DNA of 35,850 bases. Origin: Verrucomicrobiota bacterium (GTDB taxonomy: Bacteria; Verrucomicrobiota; Verrucomicrobiia; Opitutales; Opitutaceae). Below the pieces are notes generated by a model, which was not told the origin of the DNA, searched no databases, and was given only the letters and a program-made list of their open reading frames with translations. The position numbers and the translations under genes are program-made. Positions 18,389 through 25,721 of this stretch are shown here, in pieces (positions within the stretch are counted from its first letter, which is position 1; each line of letters starts with the position of its first letter). The stretch covers positions 1 through 35,850 of the forward strand of contig CANIWJ010000030.1 of NCBI GenBank assembly GCA_947471035.1, given 5' to 3'.

Positions 18389-20188
18389 TCAGAATTTGCT
18401 GTTGAGGTCGATTTGGAGCGTGTCGGAGCGGAAGGAGGCGCCTTCGATTTCGGAGGCGCTGAGCCAGCGGGCACCGAGGAAGACGCGGGCGCCGAGGGCG
18501 AGGCGGCCGTAGAGGGTGACGCCTTGGAGGTTGGTGCCGCCGCCGCCGAAGTCGGAATCGGCGAAGCCGTCCACGATGGCGTCGGAGCCGAGCAATCGGT
18601 AATCGAGACCGGCGCGCCAGTCCCAGCGTTGAGCGAGGACGGCGTCGCCGGCGCTCACGCCGATGAGGTAGCCGAGAGAACTGCCTTCGGAAGCGCCGCC
18701 GAAAAAGAGGGGATCAAAGTTGGTGTTAACACTGTGCTTGTCGTAGCGGGTGACGTCGTAGGCGGTGTTGATAACGGCTTCGGAGTAGAAGGTGATCTGG
18801 GAGGACTCGAAGTGGTTGAAGTCGATCTGGAGGGTGCCGACGAGCGGGGTGTATTCGCTGGCGAGGCCGTAGAATTGCCAGAGGTTGGTGGTGCCGGCGC
18901 CGTTGGCCACGGTGGGTTTGATGTCGCGCAGGCGCATGTAGGTGTTGCCCTTTTGAGCGAAGCCGGGGCGGCGACCGTCGGTATCGCTGGCGTCGCGGGC
19001 GCTAAGCGGGACGTAGGGGGTGGAGGGTTTGCCCTCGATGTCCTGGAAAAGGTAGTAGGCGAGGGAGCCTTTGACGTGGATCTTGCGGAAGGGGTCGGCT
19101 TCGAGGCCGATCTGGGCGGCGGTCAGGTAGCGGTCGTCGCTGGGGAAGTTGGAGTAGGCGGCACCGCTGCCGGTATTGTTGAAGGAGGGGAAGTTGAACG
19201 AGGTGCTGTAGATGGGGAAAATGCCGCCGGTGGCGAAGTAGCGGAGCTTGGGGTGGAGTTCGCCGGCGACGGAGCCGGAGATGCCGTCGAACTGGATGTC
19301 TTGGTCCCAGGTGAGTTCGGTGTTGAAGAAAGGGTTGGGCATGCGACCGACGCGCAGGCGGTAGGCGAGCAGGTCGTCGCCGGTTTCCCAGAGGAGGAAG
19401 GCTTGATCCAACCAGAGGGAGTATTTGGAGAAGTTGCCGGGGGAGCCGATGGTCTGGTTGGTGCTGACCGGGCTGGAGCCGCTGCCGGTGGCGAGGCGCA
19501 TGCCGAGGGTGAAGCCTTCCTTGAGGTCGGCTTCGAAGCCGGCGCGGAGGCGCAGGTTGGCGGGGGTGCGGTTTTGGTCGGCGTTTATGCCGGGGTAGGG
19601 GGTGGTGCCGAAGGTGGCTTCGTTGATCGCGCCGCTGGTGTTGATGGAGTTAAAATCGACGAATTCGCCGGTGTTGTCGTTGGCCTTGTCGAAGGTGGTG
19701 CTGTTGTAGCGGGCGCGGAGGTCGGCGGTGGGGCGGAGGCGGGTGACCCAGGAGGTTTCGTCGTTTCTGGGGCGGCCCCAGTTTTCGGCCTGGGCTTTGG
19801 CGGAGATTTCGTTGCGGACCTCGGTGGCGATTTCCTGGCGGATGTGTTCGGGGACGTAGGTGACGCGGACGTCGGAGTCGTTGTTCTGAATTTCGGCTTC
19901 GGCGGCTTGTTTGATTTGTTCGGCGGCGGCGGTGACGGCGGAGGTCTGGGCGCGGGCCTGACGGGCCTCGGACTCGGCCTGGCGGATGAGGTCCACGGCG
20001 GCGTCGCGCGGGATGAGGCCTTGTTTAACGAGGAGGCGGACGAGGTTGACGGTGGCGTTGGGGGAGGCGTCGAGGCTGAGTTCCGGCGTGGCGGCGGGCG
20101 CGGAGGCGGGGTCCGCCGGCTGGGCGGAGAGCGGGTAGGCGAGAGTGGCGAGGGTGGCGCAGGAGAGCAGGAGGCCGAGGTGTTTCAT
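18389..20188 (-). CDS. Putative outer-membrane porin with periplasmic coiled coil
   Basis: The 599-residue product starts with a signal peptide (cleavage near Ala22-Gln23), then a helical segment at about 45-130 (LLVKQGLIPRDAAVDLIRQAESEARQAR and further Gln/Ala/Glu helices), then a long stretch of amphipathic beta-strands from about 145 to the end, closing on a terminal Phe. The terminal aromatic residue and alternating pattern are typical of BAM-inserted beta-barrels. Sequence style (RLRPTADLRARYNSTTFD and DDLLAYRLRVGRMPNPFF) agrees with the 'putative porin' family (Porin_5 type) seen in Bacteroidota and Verrucomicrobiota. It lies 33 bases after the tonB-like gene. The helical part could trimerise or reach peptidoglycan. 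Its cargo is unknown. Confidence 0.82.
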   Translation of the reverse strand: MKHLGLLLSCATLATLAYPLSAQPADPASAPAATPELSLDASPNATVNLVRLLVKQGLIPRDAAVDLIRQAESEARQARAQTSAVTAAAEQIKQAAEAEIQNNDSDVRVTYVPEHIRQEIATEVRNEISAKAQAENWGRPRNDETSWVTRLRPTADLRARYNSTTFDKANDNTGEFVDFNSINTSGAINEATFGTTPYPGINADQNRTPANLRLRAGFEADLKEGFTLGMRLATGSGSSPVSTNQTIGSPGNFSKYSLWLDQAFLLWETGDDLLAYRLRVGRMPNPFFNTELTWDQDIQFDGISGSVAGELHPKLRYFATGGIFPIYSTSFNFPSFNNTGSGAAYSNFPSDDRYLTAAQIGLEADPFRKIHVKGSLAYYLFQDIEGKPSTPYVPLSARDASDTDGRRPGFAQKGNTYMRLRDIKPTVANGAGTTNLWQFYGLASEYTPLVGTLQIDFNHFESSQITFYSEAVINTAYDVTRYDKHSVNTNFDPLFFGGASEGSSLGYLIGVSAGDAVLAQRWDWRAGLDYRLLGSDAIVDGFADSDFGGGGTNLQGVTLYGRLALGARVFLGARWLSASEIEGASFRSDTLQIDLNSKF

Positions 20189-20221
20189 GAAAAGTGGTAA
20201 GGGAAAATCGGTGACGCGGGC

Positions 20222-20923
20222 TTAGGAGGGGCGGCGCAGGTTGACGCGCATGATGATGGGCATGGGCATGTCGGCCGGGGCAGCTTGGCGGAGTTTCAGA
20301 CCGATCAGGGCTTCTTGAAGGGCGGCGCGTTCGGCGGCGGAGGCGGTGCGGGCGGGTTCGACGCGTTCTACGCTGCCGTCGGCGGCGAGCCAGATGCGGA
20401 CGCGGGAGTCGAGGGCGAGGGAGCGGGTCTTGGGGTGGGCGGCGAGGGCGGTCTGGATGGAGGTCTGGACCTGGCTGGCATACCAGCCCCAGCGGCTGCC
20501 GGAGCCCCCGGCGCGGGTGCCGCCGCCGAAGAGGCCGCCGCCGCCGGCTTTGGTGCCGAGGCCGAAGCCGTCGGCGGGGCCGTCGCCGGTGATGCCGGTG
20601 CCCAAGGGGGCGTCCGAAGAGGGCGCTTGGTCAGGGGTGGGTTCGGTTTCAGTGACTGTCTCCTGCGCGATCATTTGTTGTTCTTCGCGGGGAGTCTCGG
20701 GGCGGGGTTCTCTTGGTTTGGGAGGCGGAGGCGGTGGTGGTGGTGGCGGCACCACGATGTTGACGATCTTGGGGGCGGGAGGAGGGGTGAAGGCTGGGCC
20801 CGATCCGCGACCGAATACCACGAGCAGCGCAACGCCCACCGCGGACAGGGCGGCGACGGTGAGCTTGATGCGGTGGCGGCGGAGGAAGCCGGCCTCTTGA
20901 TCGTCGGAATCGATGGGCTGCAT
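20222..20923 (-). CDS. TonB-like energy transducer
   Basis: The 233-residue protein has a short cytoplasmic N-terminus, one membrane helix at about 21-37, a Pro-rich segment with an uninterrupted run of ten prolines at 59-68 and further Pro/Arg/Glu repeats to about 80, a Gly-rich linker at about 105-143, and a C-terminal TonB-type domain of about 85 residues beginning WGWYASQVQTSIQTAL. This is the standard TonB plan: anchored in the inner membrane with ExbB/ExbD and reaching the outer membrane. It is encoded 16 bases after exbD. No TonB-dependent receptor is in the operon, so its target is unclear; the porin or TpsB are candidates. The C-terminal domain also resembles TolA/TonB relatives in general. 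Confidence 0.85.
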   Translation of the reverse strand: MQPIDSDDQEAGFLRRHRIKLTVAALSAVGVALLVVFGRGSGPAFTPPPAPKIVNIVVPPPPPPPPPPKPREPRPETPREEQQMIAQETVTETEPTPDQAPSSDAPLGTGITGDGPADGFGLGTKAGGGGLFGGGTRAGGSGSRWGWYASQVQTSIQTALAAHPKTRSLALDSRVRIWLAADGSVERVEPARTASAAERAALQEALIGLKLRQAAPADMPMPIIMRVNLRRPS

Positions 20924-20939
20924 GGGCGCGGAGGGCGGC

Positions 20940-21338
20940 CTAGCCTGGTGGCTGGGTGGCCAGACCGATTTGGGTAAGGCCGACGCGGCCGACTACATCG
21001 AGCACGTCCATGATGCCTTGATACTGGGTGGCGCGGTCGCCGCGAATGACCACGGGGAAATCAGGTTGGGCGGCTTTGTGTTCGGCGAGTTTCTGTTCGA
21101 GCTGATCGAGCGTGACCGGGACGGTATCGAGGAAGATGCGGCCTTCGTTGTTTACCGTGATGGCGCGGCTTTTGGGGCCGCCGAGGGCGGGGGCGTTGCT
21201 GCCGCGGGGGAGGTTCACTTTGACGCCCTGGACGCCGGCGGTGGTCATGATGATAAAAATCAGCAGGAGCACCAGGTAGAGGTCTACCATGGGGGTGACG
21301 TTGATATCGTCGTAGGATTTATTGTCGTCGGCCTTCAT
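20940..21338 (-). CDS. exbD: ExbD/TolR-family biopolymer transport protein
   Basis: The 132-residue protein has a short N-terminus, one membrane helix at about 18-38 (MVDLYLVLLLIFIIMTT) and a periplasmic domain with PVVIRGD near 96-102, all as in ExbD/TolR. Asp19 in the helix corresponds to the proton-carrying Asp of the family. ExbD pairs with ExbB pentamers to convert proton flow into motion of TonB. The gene follows the ExbB fusion gene by 38 bases and precedes the TonB-like gene by 16 bases, giving the usual set. Confidence 0.92.
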   Translation of the reverse strand: MKADDNKSYDDINVTPMVDLYLVLLLIFIIMTTAGVQGVKVNLPRGSNAPALGGPKSRAITVNNEGRIFLDTVPVTLDQLEQKLAEHKAAQPDFPVVIRGDRATQYQGIMDVLDVVGRVGLTQIGLATQPPG

Positions 21339-21376
21339 GGACGGAGGTGTTTACCGGGCGTGCGCGGGGGCGCTGC

Positions 21377-23251
21377 TCAGTCTTTCTTGGCCGCTCCTTC
21401 GCCCTTGGTGGGGTAGAACTCGGCCATCTTGGTAATGAACTCGTCGATGAAGAGCTGCATGTTGGAGATGGAGTCCTTGATGCGGCTGTTGAGGAAGCTG
21501 TAGAGAAACAGGGCGGGGATGGCGACGAGCAGGCCGAACACGGTGGCGAGCAGGGCGGAGGCGATGCCGGGGGCGATGGAGTTGACCTCGACCTGGCCGG
21601 TCTTGGCGATGACGGCGAAGGTGATCATCACGCCGACCACGGTGCCCATGAGGCCGACGTAGGGGCCGCCGGCGATGCCGATGGTTAGGGAGACGAGGCC
21701 GGAATTCAGGCGGTGGACTTCGCGGGTCAGGCCGGCGTCGAGGCTGGCCTTGATGGCGGTGATGGAGCGGTTGGAGAGGCCGTGGAAGCCGCGCTTGCTT
21801 TCGAGGCGGTGGCGAATCTCTTCCGCGCCGATGTGGTAGATGTGATACAGAGGGCTCTGCTGCATCAATCGAATGAGCTTTGGGTCGGCGCCATCACCGA
21901 TTTTTTTAAGACCCTCGTCGCTATCGAGCACGGTGAGGTCGCTGGAAACTTGTTTCCATTGGCGGAGAAATTCCTCGCTGCCTTGTTCGACTTTTTTGAG
22001 GTAAGCGAACTTTTGCAGGGCGACGATCCAGCCGATGATCATCATGATGACGCAGACACCGACGGCGATCCAACCGTCGAACATCATGTTCTTGGCGATG
22101 TCACCGAAGAGGCCGATGTGGCCGAGGGTTTCGGCAACCCAGCTGCTGCCGTGAGCGTCGGCAGATTGGCCGTTTTCGTCGGAGCCGAGGGTCACGAGCT
22201 TGAGGCTGTCGTTGGAGCCGGACTGGCTGACGGCGGCGAATTTGAGCCAGCCGGCGGAGCGTGCCGCGCCGGAGATAGTGAGTTCGTCGAGTTCACCGAC
22301 GAAGGCGCGGGTGCCGTCGGCGGCGGCGCCGAGGCGGGCGTCGGTATCGAGCGCCGGGAGGGCGGCGGCGAGCGAGGTGGTTTCCACGCCGTTGACGAAG
22401 AGGGCTAAACGATCGGCGGTGGCGACCAGCGCGAGGTGAACCCAGGCGGTATCGGCCAGCGGGGTGGCAGGGGAGGTGCGGGTGGTCGCGCCGGAGGAGC
22501 GGACCTCGGCGTAGGGTTTGGCACCATCCAGGCCGATTTGCAGGTATTGAGCGGCATCACCCCAGTGGAAGATGACGGCGGCGGAAGTCAGGGCGGCGGG
22601 TTTGACCCAAGCGGACCAGGTGAGGGGCTGGCCAGCGGTGCGGCGCAAGGTGGGGGCGGCGGGGATGACAACGGGTTCGTTGCCGGCGAAGCGGATGCCC
22701 GGGCCGATGAGCGAGCCGGGGACGGGGCGACCGGTCGTGGTGGCGTGGTGGCTCTTGCCGCTGGAGTCTTGCGGGGCGCCGGGGCCGGCGAAGTGATAGA
22801 CGAGCAGGGTGTCGGCATCGTAAGCGAGACCGGCGGCGGACGGAGCTGCGTCGGGTTTGCCGTAGTAGGTGGCGAGGGCGAGTTTTTCGCCGGGCTTAAG
22901 GCCGGGGGCGAGCACCCAGACGAAGGCTTCGTTCAGGAGGGAGTCGTAGCTCTCGATTTGGTAAGGCAGGAGGGTTTTGCCATCGGCGGCGGTGAAGCGG
23001 AGGTCGCGGCCATCGGTGGCGGCGGCGGCGAATTGGAAATTGCCGCCGTGCAGGCGGACCAGCACGGGGACGGGGCCGGTGGGGTTATCGAGGGCGACTC
23101 CGGCGGTGGTGGCGTTGAGTTCGAGCGGCTTGCGCAGCGGCCATTGTTTATCCCACCAGTCGGCGCGGGCAGGCGTGAGGCCCAGGCCAAGAAGCGCGAT
23201 CAGACCGAGGAAGGCGCCGTTGAGGCGGTTGAAGGGAAGCGATAAGTTCAT
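21377..23251 (-). CDS. exbB: DUF2341-LamG-ExbB fusion proton-channel protein
   Basis: The 624-residue product joins three parts. After a signal peptide or first membrane helix (about 11-30) comes a DUF2341-type beta domain at about 31-155 (DWWDKQWPLRKPLEL, then LLPYQIESYD and ATYYGKP), then a concanavalin-like LamG domain at about 160-335 (WSAWVKP, HLALVATADRLALFVNG, GELDELTISGAARS). The C-terminal 240 residues are MotA/TolQ/ExbB: membrane helices at about 393-412, 515-548 and 562-586, with GPYVGLMGTVVGVMITF at 529-545. Normal ExbB is about 240 residues, so the first 370 residues are an added periplasmic head, probably sugar- or protein-binding. The gene sits between tpsB and exbD, which makes it part of the Ton motor. 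No frameshift or stop separates the parts. Confidence 0.9.
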   Translation of the reverse strand: MNLSLPFNRLNGAFLGLIALLGLGLTPARADWWDKQWPLRKPLELNATTAGVALDNPTGPVPVLVRLHGGNFQFAAAATDGRDLRFTAADGKTLLPYQIESYDSLLNEAFVWVLAPGLKPGEKLALATYYGKPDAAPSAAGLAYDADTLLVYHFAGPGAPQDSSGKSHHATTTGRPVPGSLIGPGIRFAGNEPVVIPAAPTLRRTAGQPLTWSAWVKPAALTSAAVIFHWGDAAQYLQIGLDGAKPYAEVRSSGATTRTSPATPLADTAWVHLALVATADRLALFVNGVETTSLAAALPALDTDARLGAAADGTRAFVGELDELTISGAARSAGWLKFAAVSQSGSNDSLKLVTLGSDENGQSADAHGSSWVAETLGHIGLFGDIAKNMMFDGWIAVGVCVIMMIIGWIVALQKFAYLKKVEQGSEEFLRQWKQVSSDLTVLDSDEGLKKIGDGADPKLIRLMQQSPLYHIYHIGAEEIRHRLESKRGFHGLSNRSITAIKASLDAGLTREVHRLNSGLVSLTIGIAGGPYVGLMGTVVGVMITFAVIAKTGQVEVNSIAPGIASALLATVFGLLVAIPALFLYSFLNSRIKDSISNMQLFIDEFITKMAEFYPTKGEGAAKKD

Positions 23252-23286
23252 CTGGATAAGGGTGCGAAAGGTGGTGGTGTTGAGAG

Positions 23287-24906
23287 TTAAAGCTGGCCGC
23301 GGATAACGAAGATGACACGGACCTCGCCGGACTCGGTCTGGCCTTCGTCGAGGAGCGGCATGGCGAGGTTGAGCGAACCGTCGAAATGGGAGGTGAAACC
23401 GGCTCGCAGGCCTGCGCCTACACTTAGGAGCTCGAAGTGGTTGGTTTGCTCGGGGAGGGCGTCGATCAGGAAGAGCATGCCGCCTTCGACGAAGGTGTGG
23501 GCGGTGAGGCGGGGGGCACCGGATTTCCCGGAGAGAAGGGCGGGGGAGGAAAGAGTGAGGCTGGAGACGCCGCCGTAGTCGCCGAGTTGTTCGCCTTCGA
23601 GGTAGCCGCGAACGGTGTCGAGGCCTCCGGCGGCGAATTGCTCGTTGCTGACCAAGGGACCGCTGGAGAGCTGGCCTTGGACACGAGGGGTAAGGATGAA
23701 GCCGCCGCGGAGCTGCCAGTCTTGGGAGAGGTCGCCGCGGAGGGTGATGAAGTTGGGCTGGGCGTTGTAGCGATTGTTATCAAACGCTTCGGAATCGCTG
23801 CCGAGGCCGCGGAGGTTGAGGGTGGCCCCGAGGAAGAACTCGGTCTTGACCTTCTCGCGATCAAGGAAACCGCTGTAAACGAAACTGAGAGGGAAATAGC
23901 GGATGGGGGTGCGGGTGGTGGTGCCCGCGCTGTTCACATTTTGAACGAAGTTTTTGCGGTCCAGGCCGATGCTGGCGGAGTGGTAGAGACCGGGTCCGGA
24001 AGGCAGGGTGCGGGTGGAGCGAAGACTGAAGACATCGCCCCGGCCGGCGACGGCGGTGCCGCCGAGAGTGGAGATGTTGCTATCCTGTTTGGTGGCGGAG
24101 AACTGGACCGTCCAATCAGGGGAGCCGGAGATGGGGGCGCGGTAGAAGCCGGAGTAAACCATGACCTCGTCGAACCACGATTCGGGGGTGGTTTGCAGGC
24201 TGCCGCCGAAGGTGTGGCCGGCTTGCCAAAGGTTGTCGTAGGAGGCGGAGGTGTTCAGGCGGAGCTTGGAGGTGTCGGCGCTGTAACGGTTGTTGAGCTC
24301 GACGCTGGCGGAGAGGGGGGGCGTGTCCTCGACCTTGAGGTCCACATTGAGGGTGGCCGGGGCGGCACCGGGGCGAATTTCGGGGGTGATGCGCCGGTCG
24401 GCGCGCTGATTGAGGGCGACGACATCGCGGCTGACTTGGTTAAAATCAGGCACGGTGCCTTCGCGCAGGGAGGGCGCGGCGTCGCGGATTTGCTCGATGT
24501 CGTTGTAACGGGAGCCGACTACGCGAAGCTGGCCGACGCGGGCTTCGGTGACTTTGAGAAAGACCACGCCGCGACGGGCTTGCTGAGGCGGAATCTCAAC
24601 TTGGACCGACTGGAAGCCGCGCTCTTGAAAGAGTTTTTGCAGGGCGTCGCGGGCTTTTTCGATGTCGGCGAGGGTGCGGGCGGGTCCGACGAAGGGGTAA
24701 ATGGCTTTTTGGATTTCCGTCGCGGGGAGGGTGGTTGCGCCTTGGATGCGGATTTCGCGGATGAAGATCCGGGTTTCGGCTGGGGCGGGGGCGGGCGCTT
24801 CGGCGACGGGGGCGGTTTGGGCGGGCAGCGCAGACGTCAGGGCCCCGATCAAGGCAGCCAAGGCCAGCGAGGATTTAACCGAAAGATAGGCCGGGCGGCG
24901 GGTCAT
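23287..24906 (-). CDS. TpsB/ShlB-FhaC family outer-membrane transporter
   Basis: The 539-residue product has a signal peptide (cleavage near Ala29-Gln30), a first POTRA domain at about 45-120 (IFIREIRIQGATTLPATEI, ARDALQKLFQERGFQSVQVEI), a second at about 121-195, and a 16-stranded-barrel region to the end. TVRGYLEGE at 431-439 carries the VRGY motif of loop L6 found in TpsB and Omp85 proteins. The family secretes TpsA exoproteins across the outer membrane by recognising their TPS domain, and the giant exoprotein is the clear substrate in this operon. The start ATG overlaps the stop of the preceding gene (ATGA), implying translational coupling. Length is normal for the family. Confidence 0.92.
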   Translation of the reverse strand: MTRRPAYLSVKSSLALAALIGALTSALPAQTAPVAEAPAPAPAETRIFIREIRIQGATTLPATEIQKAIYPFVGPARTLADIEKARDALQKLFQERGFQSVQVEIPPQQARRGVVFLKVTEARVGQLRVVGSRYNDIEQIRDAAPSLREGTVPDFNQVSRDVVALNQRADRRITPEIRPGAAPATLNVDLKVEDTPPLSASVELNNRYSADTSKLRLNTSASYDNLWQAGHTFGGSLQTTPESWFDEVMVYSGFYRAPISGSPDWTVQFSATKQDSNISTLGGTAVAGRGDVFSLRSTRTLPSGPGLYHSASIGLDRKNFVQNVNSAGTTTRTPIRYFPLSFVYSGFLDREKVKTEFFLGATLNLRGLGSDSEAFDNNRYNAQPNFITLRGDLSQDWQLRGGFILTPRVQGQLSSGPLVSNEQFAAGGLDTVRGYLEGEQLGDYGGVSSLTLSSPALLSGKSGAPRLTAHTFVEGGMLFLIDALPEQTNHFELLSVGAGLRAGFTSHFDGSLNLAMPLLDEGQTESGEVRVIFVIRGQL

Positions 24907-25646
24907 GGGGTCGATTCGGGCGGAGCGAGTTGGGCGTAGGACAGGCGACGGAGTGCGGCCAAGGCGAAGTCGCCGTAGAGCTGACGGTAGCGTTGTTCGG
25001 TGGTTTGGGCGGCGAGGGTGATATTTCGGCTTAAGGCCGCCCGATCCTCGGGCTGCGTTGCGGCGGTGTTGCCGATTTGTTCGATGAATTCATCGGCGAG
25101 GGTGTGGACTTCGATCAGCTGCTCGGTGCTGAGGGAGAGCGGTGAGAGATCGGGGGCCAACACGGCGGGGACGGGGATCGGAACTGCGGACGGAACCGCA
25201 GCCGAAACCAAGGGTGTGGTCGCGGCAGTTGAAGGCCGGGCGGCGGCGGCGGCGCGCACGCGATTCACGAGTGTGATCGGTGCGGGGGCGTCGCGGACGA
25301 TGCGGTTACTGGCAGTCGGTAAGGGGAGCGAACGGGAAAGATTCGGTGAATGGGCTAGGAGCTCCTGGGCGGGAAGGGTCTCGGGTGCGGAGTCCTTCGA
25401 GAGGGGCCTGACCGGAGTCAGCGAATTTGGGATGGAGTGAGAAGCGGACGAGGGTGCCGGATTGAGGCGGGTAACTTCCGACGAAGGCGAGGAGGTGCGA
25501 ACCGGAGAGTTTACGGAGACTGTTGATGCCTCAGTGTGCGGTTTCTCCACGCCAGCGGGCAGCGGTTGCGTGGGGGTGCTTCCCAAGGTCGCCCACGCGA
25601 TATACGCGGTGAGAAGGGCCAGAAGTGAGATTGATGCGCGACGCAC
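24903..25646 (-). CDS. Membrane-anchored Pro/Ser-rich protein, first gene of the operon
   Basis: The 247-residue product has one hydrophobic helix at about 6-21, then a long low-complexity linker rich in Ser, Pro, Thr and Ala (about 23-170), then a helical C-terminus at about 172-240 (STEQLIEVHTLADEFIEQIG, TTEQRYRQLYGDFALAALRRL). The layout is an inner-membrane anchor with a periplasmic reach, similar in plan to TonB or to periplasmic adaptor proteins, but I recognise no family. It starts at a GTG and overlaps the TpsB start by four bases, so its dosage is tied to TpsB. A role in positioning TpsB or the exoprotein in the periplasm is inferred only from position. Confidence 0.72.
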   Translation of the reverse strand: MRRASISLLALLTAYIAWATLGSTPTQPLPAGVEKPHTEASTVSVNSPVRTSSPSSEVTRLNPAPSSASHSIPNSLTPVRPLSKDSAPETLPAQELLAHSPNLSRSLPLPTASNRIVRDAPAPITLVNRVRAAAAARPSTAATTPLVSAAVPSAVPIPVPAVLAPDLSPLSLSTEQLIEVHTLADEFIEQIGNTAATQPEDRAALSRNITLAAQTTEQRYRQLYGDFALAALRRLSYAQLAPPESTP

Positions 25647-25657
25647 GGTTTAAACGT

Positions 25658-25690
25658 AAAACTGGCGTCGGCGACAGGCGCCGACGCCAG
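25658..25690 (-). terminator. Strong intrinsic terminator after the PstS-like gene
   Basis: On the minus strand, CTGGCGTCGGCG (25690-25679) and its exact inverse CGCCGACGCCAG (25673-25662) form a 12-bp GC-rich stem with a 5-base loop, followed by TTTT (25661-25658). It begins 31 bases after the stop of the binding-protein gene. The GTG of the next gene (25646) is 11 bases past the T-tract, so the hairpin probably sets how much transcription reads into the secretion operon. Confidence 0.85.
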
Positions 25691-25721
25691 CGGAGGACCT
25701 TGCTAGCGGTAAACTAGGTTC

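Larger units (their letters stand above)
4187..25646 (-). other. Putative two-partner secretion / Ton-coupled operon
   Basis: Nine minus-strand genes, plus one candidate small ORF, follow each other from 25646 down to 4187. The gaps in order of transcription are -4, 35, 38, 16, 33, 11, 91 and 60 bases; the 91-base gap is largely filled by the candidate sORF. No intrinsic terminator was seen inside. Contents: linker protein, TpsB transporter, DUF2341-LamG-ExbB, ExbD, TonB-like, porin, coiled-coil protein, giant exoprotein, TPR-like protein. The spacing supports a single transcript, with the exoprotein near its 3' end. The promoter is not obvious: the first start lies only 11 bases past a terminator hairpin. 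Confidence 0.75.

Noticed and set aside
18353..20200. 615-codon plus-strand frame
   Set aside because: Antisense shadow of the porin gene, which has a signal peptide and a porin-like terminal Phe.
23437..24939. 500-codon plus-strand frame
   Set aside because: Antisense to tpsB, which has POTRA domains and the VRGY motif; the antisense product is Gly/Glu-rich without a domain.
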